Positions 1-9,804 of a stretch of DNA of 64,000 nt are shown in pieces. The notes beneath the pieces are model-generated. The model saw nothing but the letters and a program-made list of their open reading frames with translations, was not told the DNA's origin and made no database searches. The DNA is taken from the NCBI RefSeq assembly GCF_014635825.1, contig NZ_BMDO01000011.1, positions 92,220 through 156,219 on the forward strand, in the 5' to 3' direction. Position 1 is the first letter of the stretch. Each line of letters starts with the position of its first letter. This stretch comes from Mucilaginibacter galii (lineage in GTDB: Bacteria; Bacteroidota; Bacteroidia; Sphingobacteriales; Sphingobacteriaceae). The translations under genes and the position numbers were made by a program.

Positions 1-1252
1 AATCGTTAAACGTGCCGGATAGCCTTACTACCATTTCGGTTGTTTTGGTAAGGTTAATGTTAATATTTGAACGTAATTGGTAGTTACGGAACTTTACGTT
101 ATTGTCGTTATTATTATTAATGTCTTCTCGTAAAATACCATGATCGATATTGTATGAGCCCGAAACGTAATAACGGGCAACACCGCCACCACCGCTAACA
201 CTCATATCGGCGCGCTGGGTAGTAGTACGTTTTTTAAATAGCATTTTTAGCCAATCTACCGCAGGGTAAACATAAGGATTGCTGCCGGGTGCGTTGTTTA
301 GCGTAGCTTGGGTATTAATGATCTTATTTTGTGTAAAAGGTAGCGGACTTAACGGGTTACGGGTAATGGTGGCCTCATTAAATAAACGCATGTAAGTAAT
401 AGGATCGGCCAGTTCCAGATTTTTTACCGATTGTGAGGTAGATGTTTCTGCCCTAAAATTAATTTGCGCTTTACCTATCTTACCTTCTTTGGTGGTTACC
501 AAAATTACGCCGTTCGCACCACGCGCACCATATAATGCGGTAGCACTGGCATCTTTCAGGATAGAAAAGCTTGCTATGTCATCTACCTGCAGCCTTGCCA
601 GATCGCTGGTAGAGAGCTCAACGTTATCAATTAAAATAAGCGGGTCTTTCTTATAACCGAAAGTAGTTACCCCCCTTATAAAGAACGAAGCATTATCTTG
701 CCCTGGTTGACCGCTGGGCTGGTAAGCAATAATACCAGCCACCTGCCCGGCCAAAGCGTTGGTTAAGTTACTCGCTGGTATCTTCAGTTCGCCAGGTTGA
801 ACTGTGGTTACCGAGCCCACTACCGCTTCTTTACGTTGCTTACGCCCGTAAGCCGTAACCACCACTTCCCCGGTTTGCATGGCGGTTGATGTTAATGGAA
901 CAGTTAGTACTTTGGTACTGGCCGAAACCGTGATATTTTGCGTGTTATAACCAACACTGGTGATACGCAATACTGTTCCCGGTGCCACGTTTAAGCTAAA
1001 GTAACCGTTTTGGTCGGTTACAGCACCTACGTTTTTCACACCCACAGCCGTAACAGTTGCACCAGCCAGCTTAGTGCCGGTAGAATCGGTAACGGTACCG
1101 GTTATTAATATTTTTGTACCTGTTTGCGCGTAGCCTTTAGTGTAACCTAAAGCCAGCAGCAATACAAGCATATACCCCAGCCAAGGCATAAAGCGCCTAA
1201 GCGAACCTATTTTTGAAGGTTTATGGAAACGCCATTGTATTTGTTTCTTCAT
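1..1252 (-). CDS. SusC-like TonB-dependent receptor, N-terminal part (cut by window edge)
   Basis: The frame is open from an ATG at 1252 to the window edge, about 417 codons, so the C-terminal beta-barrel lies outside. Seen: a basic N-terminus with a hydrophobic segment ending near YAQTG (signal peptide), a carboxypeptidase-regulatory-like domain (about residues 45-130, with ITGTVTDSTGTKLAGATV), then the plug domain with VVVTAYGRKQRKEAVVGSV and LKDASATALYGARGANGV, the SusC signature. Such outer-membrane receptors import oligosaccharides together with a SusD lipoprotein, which would be expected just beyond the left edge. It lies downstream of, and on the same strand as, the L-fuconate dehydratase operon, but 615 bases separate them, so it probably has its own promoter. 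The substrate cannot be read from the sequence. It is a different gene from the complete SusC at 32644-35862. Confidence 0.93.
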   Translation of the reverse strand, partial: MKKQIQWRFHKPSKIGSLRRFMPWLGYMLVLLLALGYTKGYAQTGTKILITGTVTDSTGTKLAGATVTAVGVKNVGAVTDQNGYFSLNVAPGTVLRITSVGYNTQNITVSASTKVLTVPLTSTAMQTGEVVVTAYGRKQRKEAVVGSVTTVQPGELKIPASNLTNALAGQVAGIIAYQPSGQPGQDNASFFIRGVTTFGYKKDPLILIDNVELSTSDLARLQVDDIASFSILKDASATALYGARGANGVILVTTKEGKIGKAQINFRAETSTSQSVKNLELADPITYMRLFNEATITRNPLSPLPFTQNKIINTQATLNNAPGSNPYVYPAVDWLKMLFKKRTTTQRADMSVSGGGGVARYYVSGSYNIDHGILREDINNNNDNNVKFRNYQLRSNININLTKTTEMVVRLSGTFND

Positions 1253-1867
1253 TTTAATGATTAAATTTTAGGGTAATTTTTGATAGTGATACTGAATTTA
1301 CTTTCGTCGGAGTAGCTATTTTATCGCCAATCGACATCAACAGATGAGCATATGGCATAGCATAGCACCGTGGCCTTTCAGCACATCATTACAGTTTATG
1401 AAATTGATGGTAAGAAAACACTTTAGCCTGTACAAGCCGCCAATTTGAACCGCATGTTAACAGGCAAGCAATGGTGCTGGACGTTAGACAATTACCCCGT
1501 AGTAGTCACTTTTGAGCACAAGAAGATATACTGGAAAGCGTAAAAGTTCTCTTTCATATTTTAAGTATTTTAGTTTTAATTGGTACACTAAAAGTAGAAA
1601 GGAATTAATTGCGTAAAAATGGATTAATCATCAAAGTTGATGGACAATTCTATGATTTCACAACGTATAAGTCTATAACAATAGAACTCAGCAGAGGGCA
1701 GGAAATTTCTGTTAATAAACCTAATGTGTCGTAAGTTATACTATTAGGTAATGTGATTATAAACAACTAATGGATTAAACTATTTGTTAATCACAATTAA
1801 TCCATCAGTTAAACACCAAAAACTATAAGCTTATAAGTGATACTTAATTTTGTTTAGCCAACAGTAT
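1253..1867. promoter_or_regulatory. Gene-free region with nested inverted repeats upstream of susC
   Basis: No supportable gene in 615 bases. The motif ATGGATTAA occurs at 1619-1627 and 1770-1778, and as its reverse complement at 1797-1805. A second pair, GTGATTA (1753-1759) and TAATCAC (1788-1794), is interleaved with it. The cluster lies 500 bases or more from the susC start and just beyond the symporter stop, so an operator role is only a guess. A 29-codon ORF at 1453-1542 on the plus strand has no recognisable product. Confidence 0.35.
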
Positions 1868-3523
1868 CTATCTGAATAACCAAAAAAGTACCGACATAAT
1901 TAAGATGAGCGCAAGCGATAAAAACTTGTAGTTACCTATACCGGCCCAACCAGGAGATCGTAAAGACTCAAATGGCGATCTCCAATACAGCACATTGCTT
2001 GCCGCAGTATGCTGTACCGGGAATATTACTGAAGTGGTTACTTGTATAAGTACACAAACGCAAAACAGGTAAAACGCCATGATCATAAATGGTATATGAC
2101 CTATTAAAGAGTTAGGTAATAATTTGCCTGTCGCAAACACAAATATGCCAATTAGCGAACCCAAGTAGAGCGTTATTTTTGCTGATTTAGCTGATGCACC
2201 TTTCCAGAACACTCCTAACAAAAATACGCAGGTAATAGGTGGCGCTATGTGCGCAATTATATCGTTCAATCCATTAAAAATACTCTCGTATTGATTAAGC
2301 AATGGCAGTAAGAGCAACGAGAACACCAGCGAAGCACCGGCTGCAATCTTACCAACCTTTACCAACTTGTTATCAGGGGCATCGGGTTTCCAGCGCTGGT
2401 ACATATCATAACTCACCAGCGTAGAAATGGAATTAAGGGCGCCCGATATCTGGCTCATCAATCCTGATAACAATGCAGCCACAAGTATGCCGGCCAAGCC
2501 TTTGGGCACAAGTTGCAAGATCATTAAGGTGTAAATTCCCTTACTGTTAACAACCTCCTTACCATCGTGCAGGGTTTTCAATGTATCAATGTTCAATTGC
2601 CCGGTTTGGTACAGCGCCCAGGCAAACAGGCCAGGCATCACAAAAATAAATACCGGCAATATTTTAATGAATCCGCAAAACAGGGAGCCCACCCTCGCGT
2701 GGTTCTCATCTTTAGCACCCAGCACGCGTTGTACAATGGTTTGATCGGCACACCAGTACCAGATTCCTAATATAGGGTAGCCTAAAAATACCGCATACCA
2801 GGGCAAGCCGCTGGCATCGCCGTGCGGGCGCATCATGGATAATTTTTCCATTTGATGGGTTTGCTCTAACACATTAACCATAGGCTGCCACCCGCCCATT
2901 TTATGGTACGCAGCCACGGTCATAATGAGTGCGCCGGCAAGTAAAACCACGGTTTGTATAGATTCGGTAACTACCACGGCGGTGAGGCCGCCAACAATAG
3001 TATAAATAGCGGTAATAATAGCGATGGCAATTACGCTATAATACATATTTACACCAAAAAGCGTTTGCAGCACAATACCCCCGGCCAATAAAGAAAAAGC
3101 TATATGGATAATAATAGCCGATGCAACCGACACAATGGCCAACCAATCGCGGCTGGCCCGGTCATATCTTTTCTCCAAAAAATCGGGCAGTGTAGATACC
3201 CCCGATTTGAGGTAGAAGGGAACAAAGAACACCGCCAGCAAAATAAGCGTGAACGAGGCCATCCATTCAAAGTTGCCGTTAAGCAAGCCGGAATCAAACC
3301 CGCTTTGCGCCAGGCTAACCAAATGCACACATGATATATTAGTGGCAAACAGCGCAAGCCCTATCATAGGCCAGCGCAATGTTTTCCCGGCTAAAAAATA
3401 CTCTTTGGCCGTCCCGCCATGCTGATTTTTAGCCCTGTGCTTGATTCCGGCCCATAATCCTATAATAAATATGGCAATAATATACAGGGCGCTTATTACG
3501 CCGTCAATGGTGTTAATGATCAT
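1868..3523 (-). CDS. Sodium:solute symporter (SSS family)
   Basis: 551 residues, almost entirely hydrophobic helices: about 13-14 membrane segments, as expected for the SSS (SGLT) family. The N-terminal part carries the family pattern with a GLALFATNISCVHLVSLAQS-like stretch in helix 2, and later GGLTAVVVTESIQTVVLL and a sodium-site-like GLMSQISGALNSISTLVSYD. It would bring a sugar or sugar acid across the inner membrane with sodium. It is the last gene of a minus-strand operon, 30 bases after the L-fuconate dehydratase gene, so L-fucose, L-fuconate or a related deoxy sugar is the likely cargo; this rests on context only. No terminator is obvious behind it. Confidence 0.9.
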   Translation of the reverse strand: MIINTIDGVISALYIIAIFIIGLWAGIKHRAKNQHGGTAKEYFLAGKTLRWPMIGLALFATNISCVHLVSLAQSGFDSGLLNGNFEWMASFTLILLAVFFVPFYLKSGVSTLPDFLEKRYDRASRDWLAIVSVASAIIIHIAFSLLAGGIVLQTLFGVNMYYSVIAIAIITAIYTIVGGLTAVVVTESIQTVVLLAGALIMTVAAYHKMGGWQPMVNVLEQTHQMEKLSMMRPHGDASGLPWYAVFLGYPILGIWYWCADQTIVQRVLGAKDENHARVGSLFCGFIKILPVFIFVMPGLFAWALYQTGQLNIDTLKTLHDGKEVVNSKGIYTLMILQLVPKGLAGILVAALLSGLMSQISGALNSISTLVSYDMYQRWKPDAPDNKLVKVGKIAAGASLVFSLLLLPLLNQYESIFNGLNDIIAHIAPPITCVFLLGVFWKGASAKSAKITLYLGSLIGIFVFATGKLLPNSLIGHIPFMIMAFYLFCVCVLIQVTTSVIFPVQHTAASNVLYWRSPFESLRSPGWAGIGNYKFLSLALILIMSVLFWLFR

Positions 3524-3553
3524 GCTGTTTGCCTGCTAATATCTGGAAAAAGC

Positions 3554-4774
3554 TTAAATAAGATCGCTGCTGCTGCCCGGTTCTTGCGGGGTTTGATAAG
3601 CGCCGTTCACTACCATGGCGGGGTTAACAAAGTACTTTTTCAAATGCGGAATATGCTCCAAAAATAAAGCTTCGTGCCCCATCGCTATATGGTTAAACAA
3701 TACTAAGTGCTGGTGAAGCTGGCCCATATCACCCACGTGTGGCAACACAGGTATTCCAAACTTTTTGCACAACAAACTAATGGTAATAAATTCGCTTACG
3801 CCACCAACACGCACAGCATCTACCTGAATAAACGCAGCTGCCCCGGCTTGAAGATAGTTTTTAAAAATGACTTTGTTAGGCACATGTTCGCCCAATGCCA
3901 GTTTTACCGGGGCAATGGCCCGGGCCAGCGTTTGGTGTGCCAATACATCGTCGGGATGGGTAGGCTCTTCAATCCAATAAGGATTCATGTCTTGCAGGCG
4001 TTTACAAATGTAAAGTGCCTGCGGCAAGTTCCACTGCTGGTTGGCATCCAGCATTACTTTAACATTATTGCCGGCCACCTCGCGTACTAAGTTTGCCCGG
4101 CGTATATCGCGCTCAAAGTCGGTGGATCCTACTTTAAGTTTCAATGCGGTAAAACCGGCATCTACCGCTTTGATACAATTTTCGCGCACCATTTCGTCCG
4201 AGTAGTTGAACCATCCTACAGAGGTATCATAACCTGGATATCCGGCACTCAAAATACCCATTCGTTCGGCTGCAGTTTGCTGCTGGTTCGCTAATAACTG
4301 TATGGCATCGGCCGCAGTTAGTTCATCCTCAAGGTAAGAAAGATCAAGCGTGGCCACAATTTGCTCGGGCGAAAGATCAGTCAGCAACTTCCAAAGCGGA
4401 ACGCCTCGCTTTTTAGCCCAAAGATCGTAACAAGCATTTGTAACCGATGCAAGTGCTAAATGCACCACCCCTTTGTGCGGCCCAAGCCACCTGAATTGCT
4501 GATCGTTCGAAAGCTTTTGAAAAAGAGAGCCAAAACCGGCCATGGTTTCTTCAATATCTTTTCCAATTAACTGATTAGCATAATGCTGTGCGGCTTGGCA
4601 TACCAATTCGTTACCCGCACCTAGGGTAAAGGCTAATCCAGTTCCGGTATGTCCGCTATCATCAATTAATTGGGTTACGGCATACGAATAAATGGGGTCG
4701 CGGTGTACAGCATCGCTACCGGCATTGCCGTCTAACTGATATCGCCTGTCGGCTATATTAACTTTCTTGATCAT
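3554..4774 (-). CDS. L-fuconate dehydratase (enolase superfamily)
   Basis: 406 residues of the mandelate racemase/muconate lactonizing type. It would dehydrate L-fuconate to 2-keto-3-deoxy-L-fuconate in the non-phosphorylating L-fucose pathway. Visible catalytic features are the KxK pair K212/K214 (TALKLKVGS), metal ligands D243 (MLDANQQW), E269 (YWIEEPTHPDD) and E296 (LGEH), and general-base H346 (VLPHVGDMGQLHQH). Their spacing matches the L-fuconate dehydratase subgroup. The N-terminal capping region GLAFTLGAGNELVCQA and the C-terminal HLKKYFVNPAMVVNGAYQTP also fit that subgroup. The enzyme family also accepts L-galactonate and D-arabinonate. The gene sits between an SDR dehydrogenase and a symporter, with 30-48 base gaps, as one operon. 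Confidence 0.88.
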   Translation of the reverse strand: MIKKVNIADRRYQLDGNAGSDAVHRDPIYSYAVTQLIDDSGHTGTGLAFTLGAGNELVCQAAQHYANQLIGKDIEETMAGFGSLFQKLSNDQQFRWLGPHKGVVHLALASVTNACYDLWAKKRGVPLWKLLTDLSPEQIVATLDLSYLEDELTAADAIQLLANQQQTAAERMGILSAGYPGYDTSVGWFNYSDEMVRENCIKAVDAGFTALKLKVGSTDFERDIRRANLVREVAGNNVKVMLDANQQWNLPQALYICKRLQDMNPYWIEEPTHPDDVLAHQTLARAIAPVKLALGEHVPNKVIFKNYLQAGAAAFIQVDAVRVGGVSEFITISLLCKKFGIPVLPHVGDMGQLHQHLVLFNHIAMGHEALFLEHIPHLKKYFVNPAMVVNGAYQTPQEPGSSSDLI

Positions 4775-4822
4775 ATTTAATGGTTAGCGTTAAGCTGTGG
4801 AGATAATTGAGCGCTGTAAAAA

Positions 4823-5623
4823 TTATACTGCTGTGGGGTTAGATTGCAACAGTTTACGGTAACCTAACTCTGCACCGCCGGTAACCGGCAATATACAGCC
4901 GGTAATAAAACGAGCCTGCTCAGAGATGAGGAAAAGGCAGGCATCGGCAATTACATCACTATCGGGGCAATAACCCAGGGCATGGATATTATCCAGATAC
5001 TCTTCAATTTCTTCTTTATTGATTTGCTGTCGGCTCCAGCTTCTTAACATAGGAGTCCAAACTCCTGCAGGGGCTATGGCATTAACCCTCACACCATCGG
5101 CAGCATAATCGAGCGCCATTGATTTTGTAAGGGCACTTACCGCACCTTTAGTGGCGGCATAAGCCGCATGGCGCTCCTGCCCTATTTCGCCAACCAGGCT
5201 CCCAGTGTTGAGAATAACCCCGCGTGTTTTTGTAAGCTGACTTATAGCGTATTTAGTAGTGTGATATATGCCTTTTACGTTTACATTAAAAAGCTTATCC
5301 CACTCCTCATCACTGGTATCGCAAACGGTACTTGATGGGCTGGATATGCCTGCGTTATTATGAACAATGTCTATCTTGCCAAACCTTTTTATAGTTTCTG
5401 CAACAGCGTTTTCAATATCCCTCGCTACAGAAACATCGGCCAGTATGTAATGGATACAATCGTTATCAAACGACTTCTTTGCCTGTTGTATACTTTCCAA
5501 ATTATTAGAAACGATACTCACTTTAGCACCTGCTTCACAATATACTTTAGCACATTCGTAGCCAATACCTTCTGTTCCGCCGGTTAACAATATTACCTTT
5601 CCGCCTAATAATTGTATATCCAT
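4823..5623 (-). CDS. SDR-family oxidoreductase of the L-fuconate pathway
   Basis: Short-chain dehydrogenase of 266 residues if started at the ATG at 5623. An upstream ATG at 5668 adds 15 residues (MTAIVLKLYKKR...) not typical of the fold, so the inner start is preferred. Seen: the nucleotide-binding TGGTEGIG motif, NNAG, a catalytic Ser in NTGSLVGEIG, YAATK (Tyr-xxx-Lys), and a C-terminal ITGCILPVTGGAELGY. In the L-fuconate pathway the likely roles are oxidation of 2-keto-3-deoxy-L-fuconate or oxidation of L-fucose itself; sequence alone does not decide. First gene of the operon with L-fuconate dehydratase and the symporter. An L-fuconolactonase and an aldolase/hydrolase for the final step are not in view. 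Confidence 0.85.
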   Translation of the reverse strand: MDIQLLGGKVILLTGGTEGIGYECAKVYCEAGAKVSIVSNNLESIQQAKKSFDNDCIHYILADVSVARDIENAVAETIKRFGKIDIVHNNAGISSPSSTVCDTSDEEWDKLFNVNVKGIYHTTKYAISQLTKTRGVILNTGSLVGEIGQERHAAYAATKGAVSALTKSMALDYAADGVRVNAIAPAGVWTPMLRSWSRQQINKEEIEEYLDNIHALGYCPDSDVIADACLFLISEQARFITGCILPVTGGAELGYRKLLQSNPTAV

Positions 5624-6041
5624 ATATAAGATGCGCTTCTTGTAAAGCTTAAGTACTATGGCTGTCAACGCAGGTTAAAGCCTGATTTGCCCCGGCTATA
5701 AAGCGCTATGGAGCTCGATCCAAACGTTAAATATTGCGCTTAAGCTATTTTGATTTATAATTGATAGTTCCCTGTTAAGGCGATGCCCAAGAGAACCTGT
5801 TCCCTCAAAAGTAAAGCCTGCAACTGGGTATTATAATAGCATATACTTTGATTTTGATGGACGATTCTTTGCACACAGCATTTTGCTCGTCTAATTACTT
5901 TCCGATTCCTATAAAGGAAATTGGTGCTAATTGCATCTTATTTAGATTTTTCATAATATAGCAACCTCGCAGTGTTTTGCCAATGAGTGCTGATGATGGA
6001 AAATGCTTTAATTTACCGATACACCAACTTATAATTGCTTA
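5624..6041. promoter_or_regulatory. Divergent promoter region between the SDR operon and araC
   Basis: About 418 bases separate the minus-strand SDR start from the plus-strand AraC-type regulator. This arrangement suggests the regulator controls the neighbouring fuconate operon. I see no gene here and no convincing operator; the last 150 bases are AT-rich. Confidence 0.4.
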
Positions 6042-6950
6042 ATGAAAAAACGAGATGGCTTTGAGGGAGAAAAACTGATTAACCTGCCGCCGAAGGTTTA
6101 CAAAGAGTTTTTCAATAAAGAGCCAGGCTTTTTTCAAATATATGTAGCTCATATTGGCTTCTTTCCTAAGGCTTCGGGCCATTACCGCGAATGGCGTAAA
6201 GGCTGCGAGGACAATATTGTTTTTTATTGCCTGCAAGGTAAAGGGCATTACGTTATTGGCGACAAAAGATACCAGCTTACTGCTAATCAATACACCATCA
6301 TCCCAGCCTCCGATCAGGTTATCAGATATTGGGCCGATGCCGAAGACCCCTGGACCATATACTGGGTGCACTTTAACGGCGAAAACCTGCAAACCTTCAA
6401 CAGCTTTTTACAGATTGACCAACACAAAGGCCCTGTACAAATTCCGTTTAACGCTAAAGGCATTGAGCTGTGGCAGGATATGTGCCAGAGTTTAGAACTG
6501 GGTTATAGTAAAGAAAACTTGTGCAACGCCAGCTTTTGCCTATACAGCTTTGTGGCAACATTTCTTTTCCCTGAAAAGCATATTGCAGTTGCCAAAGAAG
6601 AAAGCACCGATATTACCACGTTAACCATCCGGTTTATGCGCGACAATCTTGATAAGAAACTTTCTATTGAAGACATGGCTGCCCGTCACCGGATGTCGAG
6701 TTCGCATTTTTCAACACTCTTTAGAAAGTCGACCGGGATGCCACCTATTGATTACTTTATCAACATTAAGATGCAAAAGGCCTGCCAGCTACTGTATGCC
6801 AATGAGTCGAGGATCAAAGACATTGCCCTTAACCTTGGATATGACGATCCGTATTATTTTTCGCGCGTGTTTAAGAAGTACATGGGCATTTCGCCCGAAC
6901 AATATAAGATCACCACGTTTAAAACCTCTGCCAAAAGCGGCATTGCCTGA
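6042..6950 (+). CDS. AraC family transcriptional regulator
   Basis: 302 residues. The N-terminal half is a cupin-like AraC ligand-binding domain (KGHYVIGDKRYQLTANQYT, then YWVHFNGENL). The C-terminal 100 residues hold two helix-turn-helix motifs: LSIEDMAARHRMSSSHFSTL and IKDIALNLGYDDPYYFSRVF, ending in the family signature KKYMGISPEQYK. It is transcribed away from the fuconate operon and converges with the GH95-like gene, with 22 bases between stops. It is likely an activator responding to the sugar handled by its neighbours (inference). Confidence 0.92.
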   Translation: MKKRDGFEGEKLINLPPKVYKEFFNKEPGFFQIYVAHIGFFPKASGHYREWRKGCEDNIVFYCLQGKGHYVIGDKRYQLTANQYTIIPASDQVIRYWADAEDPWTIYWVHFNGENLQTFNSFLQIDQHKGPVQIPFNAKGIELWQDMCQSLELGYSKENLCNASFCLYSFVATFLFPEKHIAVAKEESTDITTLTIRFMRDNLDKKLSIEDMAARHRMSSSHFSTLFRKSTGMPPIDYFINIKMQKACQLLYANESRIKDIALNLGYDDPYYFSRVFKKYMGISPEQYKITTFKTSAKSGIA

Positions 6951-6972
6951 TTAATGACTCTTTAACGGTTTA

Positions 6973-9471
6973 CTACCTATTCTGGACAATTGTCAGTTTT
7001 TCGCCGGATTTTGTTTTAAGTCTGATGATATTGCCTTTAAGTACTTTTTCGCCATACTGACTTTTAACTTTTACAGCTCGGTTTTTCCATGGATTCACCA
7101 AATTTAGATCCTGCCCCTTTTCGCTTTCAATAGTAAGCGCTTGCACTACGCCATTTTTCTGTGATGCACTTACCAAAAAGGCACCAGCTGCACGGAGGGT
7201 GCTAAATGCAGCATTTTGGGGCCAGTTAGGAAACAAGCGAATGGTACCTGAGTAACTCTGCATCAGGCATTCGTTAATAACTGCCGGTAACGCAAAGTTT
7301 TCTACCCAAATACCCATACGCGACATGTAGGTAAAATCGGACCCATCAGAGTAACGACCATTGGTTTGTGTTACCATATCTGTGGCCGTACCATTAGGCA
7401 TCAAACAATACAAAACCTGGTTCTTAAACTGTTCCAGGTCAAGCTTACCCAACCTGGCCGATTGCAGATTCATCATCACCAGATTGTTCCCGCCTTCGTT
7501 TTGCTGATTGCGGAATGTATTGTTCAACAACTCCATACCTTTAGAGTCGTTCATCAATGCTATATCCTCTCCCGGGAATACCGGGAAAAGCGCATTAGGA
7601 ACATTGTATACCACTTTATCATTTTCGCCCGGAACAGATACCAGTATTTTACCGTTTTCTTCAGATTGGGTGGTGGCATATTCCGGCAAATGAGCAAGTA
7701 CATCGTTTACCTCTTTCACCAAATCGCTTTCCTGCTTTTCGTAATTCAGAATGTAAACCGCTTTGGTATACGCGTTAAACACGAACTTGATCAGCGAAAG
7801 ATCGACCGTGCAGTCGTAATTAAACCTGAACCCGGGCTGTAGCCCATATAACTCGGGTGGTATGGTAGGAAACACATGATATTTATCATCTTTCCAGCGT
7901 TTTACGCTGCGTGCTTCGGGGCGGTGCATGTAAGCATTCAGGAATTTAACAGCGGCTTTCATGGGCGCAAAAGCCCTTGTTTTCAGAAATCCCTCATCGC
8001 CCGAGTACAGGTAGTGCCACCACAAGCCTTGCACCGCCCAGGGTGTTTCGCTAACCTCCCAGCCCCAATCGGGCACAGGATAAGGGTTCATGGTCATGGT
8101 TACCGGATAAGCCGAATGCGGAAAGTAAGCGCCGGGCAGTTCGTAATATCCTTTAGCCCACTTTTGGCTTACCGGCATCAATGCTTCGATCAAATTAACA
8201 TAAGCAAGATTCTTTTCAATATGATTGCTGGAAAACGTTACCCATAATGGTTGCTGGGTATTATAATTCATGTGATAATCGCCATGCCAGGCGGTGCCAA
8301 TATTGTTATAACTCCAGTTTCCGAATATACCCGGACAAGTGGCTTCGGGATGTACGGCACAGTTTAAAAAATACAGATTACGGTACCAAATGCGCTCCAA
8401 AAATGGGTCGCTTAGCTTTACAGCCGATTTATTCCAGTAAGCATTCCACAAGGCTATGTTCTTTTTTAGCAGGTCATTAAATTGCAGCAAAGATCTATCG
8501 GGCGCTTCAATTTGCAAATGCACATTATCTGCCAAGCCGTTCTGCAGCGCCACCACCGCTTCAAAAGGCTTATTATCGGGCAAAGCACCTTCCAGCGGAG
8601 CCATCTCCTCCATATTACCGTTCCAGTTTTTCCGTGATTTTTTGAACAGGGAAGTACTTAACTGTGCGGTTAGTGTAAATGCCTTATCATTTGGATGATT
8701 GGCTTGCGCTGTATAAGTAGCAGGTTCCTGTGAGGGTAATACCTGTCTAAACATCAGCACCCCTCCGGCTAAATTTACCCGGCTTTCATATTTGGGAAAC
8801 TCCGAAGGGGTAGAAGGGTCGGGGATGATATTGATGCGGTCGAAAACATTGTTTACCAACTTTCCGTCTTCGCCATAAAGCGACATGAGCAAGTTATCTT
8901 TTTTAAGATCAATAAACAGTTTGAGCTTGAGTTTTCTATTGCGTTTATCTAACAACGTTACTTCGCATAGGCCGTTGGAAATATCTAATTTATGCCTCAA
9001 TAACCTGATCTTCCGGCGGTCAAAACCCAGCACCAACGAGCCGCAGGGAAAAGGCCGAGGATAGGGTTTGCTATAATTATCAGAAGTAAGCTTGTTGTAT
9101 TCCCTGTACCAGGGGTCGTCTGTCAGGTTCGTTAAATCCGTAGGAATTTTGCTGATCTTTTCAAATACTTTCTTAAACGTGCCTATTTCCTGTTTATGAT
9201 TTTCGGCAATACGGATATCCCAAACATTGTTATGCCCAAAGTAAAGCACCACAGCATCGGGCCGGGTTGTAACCACCACACCCATGCCACCGTTACCTAA
9301 AAGCGCACCTTCAAAAAAATCAGGGGCCGGCTTGTTCACCACAATGGCGTGTTGCCGGGCAAGTTTTGTAGCTAACAAAGATTGACTTATGGCTACCTGT
9401 CTGTAACTTACCACCAGCAGAAGAATTAATAAAGCTATTTTATTCGGCAGGTTAGGCTTTGTTAAATTCAT
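6973..9471 (-). CDS. GH95-like (alpha/alpha)6-barrel glycosidase, secreted
   Basis: About 832 residues from the ATG at 9471, which starts a clear signal peptide (MNLTKPNLPNKIALLILLLV). An earlier ATG at 9498 would add nine residues before it. An N-terminal beta-sandwich begins with ALLGNGGMGVVVTTRPDAVV, like the PIGNGRLGA opening of GH95 proteins. The barrel has WHGDYHMNYNTQQPLW, corresponding to the NINTQMNYW catalytic Asn region of GH95. The C-terminal IRLFPNWPQ...LRAAGAFLVSA resembles the last GH95 domain. GH95 enzymes are alpha-L-fucosidases or alpha-L-galactosidases, which fits the L-fuconate genes next door. The similarity is moderate, so this could be a neighbouring uncharacterised clade. 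Confidence 0.7.
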   Translation of the reverse strand: MNLTKPNLPNKIALLILLLVVSYRQVAISQSLLATKLARQHAIVVNKPAPDFFEGALLGNGGMGVVVTTRPDAVVLYFGHNNVWDIRIAENHKQEIGTFKKVFEKISKIPTDLTNLTDDPWYREYNKLTSDNYSKPYPRPFPCGSLVLGFDRRKIRLLRHKLDISNGLCEVTLLDKRNRKLKLKLFIDLKKDNLLMSLYGEDGKLVNNVFDRINIIPDPSTPSEFPKYESRVNLAGGVLMFRQVLPSQEPATYTAQANHPNDKAFTLTAQLSTSLFKKSRKNWNGNMEEMAPLEGALPDNKPFEAVVALQNGLADNVHLQIEAPDRSLLQFNDLLKKNIALWNAYWNKSAVKLSDPFLERIWYRNLYFLNCAVHPEATCPGIFGNWSYNNIGTAWHGDYHMNYNTQQPLWVTFSSNHIEKNLAYVNLIEALMPVSQKWAKGYYELPGAYFPHSAYPVTMTMNPYPVPDWGWEVSETPWAVQGLWWHYLYSGDEGFLKTRAFAPMKAAVKFLNAYMHRPEARSVKRWKDDKYHVFPTIPPELYGLQPGFRFNYDCTVDLSLIKFVFNAYTKAVYILNYEKQESDLVKEVNDVLAHLPEYATTQSEENGKILVSVPGENDKVVYNVPNALFPVFPGEDIALMNDSKGMELLNNTFRNQQNEGGNNLVMMNLQSARLGKLDLEQFKNQVLYCLMPNGTATDMVTQTNGRYSDGSDFTYMSRMGIWVENFALPAVINECLMQSYSGTIRLFPNWPQNAAFSTLRAAGAFLVSASQKNGVVQALTIESEKGQDLNLVNPWKNRAVKVKSQYGEKVLKGNIIRLKTKSGEKLTIVQNR

Positions 9472-9686
9472 AAGTTTATGATTTATTGTCCAACACACTA
9501 CTGATTACCGATTCATATAGACAAAGCTGTAAGCGGAATATTGTATGGAATTGAAGAAGTGGTTGGCCTAAGCAACGAAAATATGCTATTTTAAAATGCA
9601 CTTCAATGGACAATGCATTGTTTAAGATGCACTGTTTTAAACACAAAATATGCACGAACTTATTTCAAGAAAAAAAACTTTTCTAA

Positions 9687-9726
9687 AGTAAAAGGCCTTT
9701 CAGCACATGCTAAAAGACCTTTTACT
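9687..9726 (-). terminator. Rho-independent terminator of the hydroxyproline operon
   Basis: Arms AGTAAAAGG (9687-9695) and CCTTTTACT (9718-9726) form a stem with a partly paired middle. On the minus strand it is followed by AGAAAAGTTTTTTTT. It lies 79 bases beyond the stop of the oxidase gene at 9805. The rest of 9472-9804 holds no gene; the part nearest 9472 should contain the promoter of the GH95-like gene. Confidence 0.75.
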
Positions 9727-9804
9727 TGTAAACTCCGATCGCCACTTGAGAGTATCATGTCCTCCAGTTCGTACCGAACTGCAAGTTTTGTTGGTATGGT
9801 TGGG

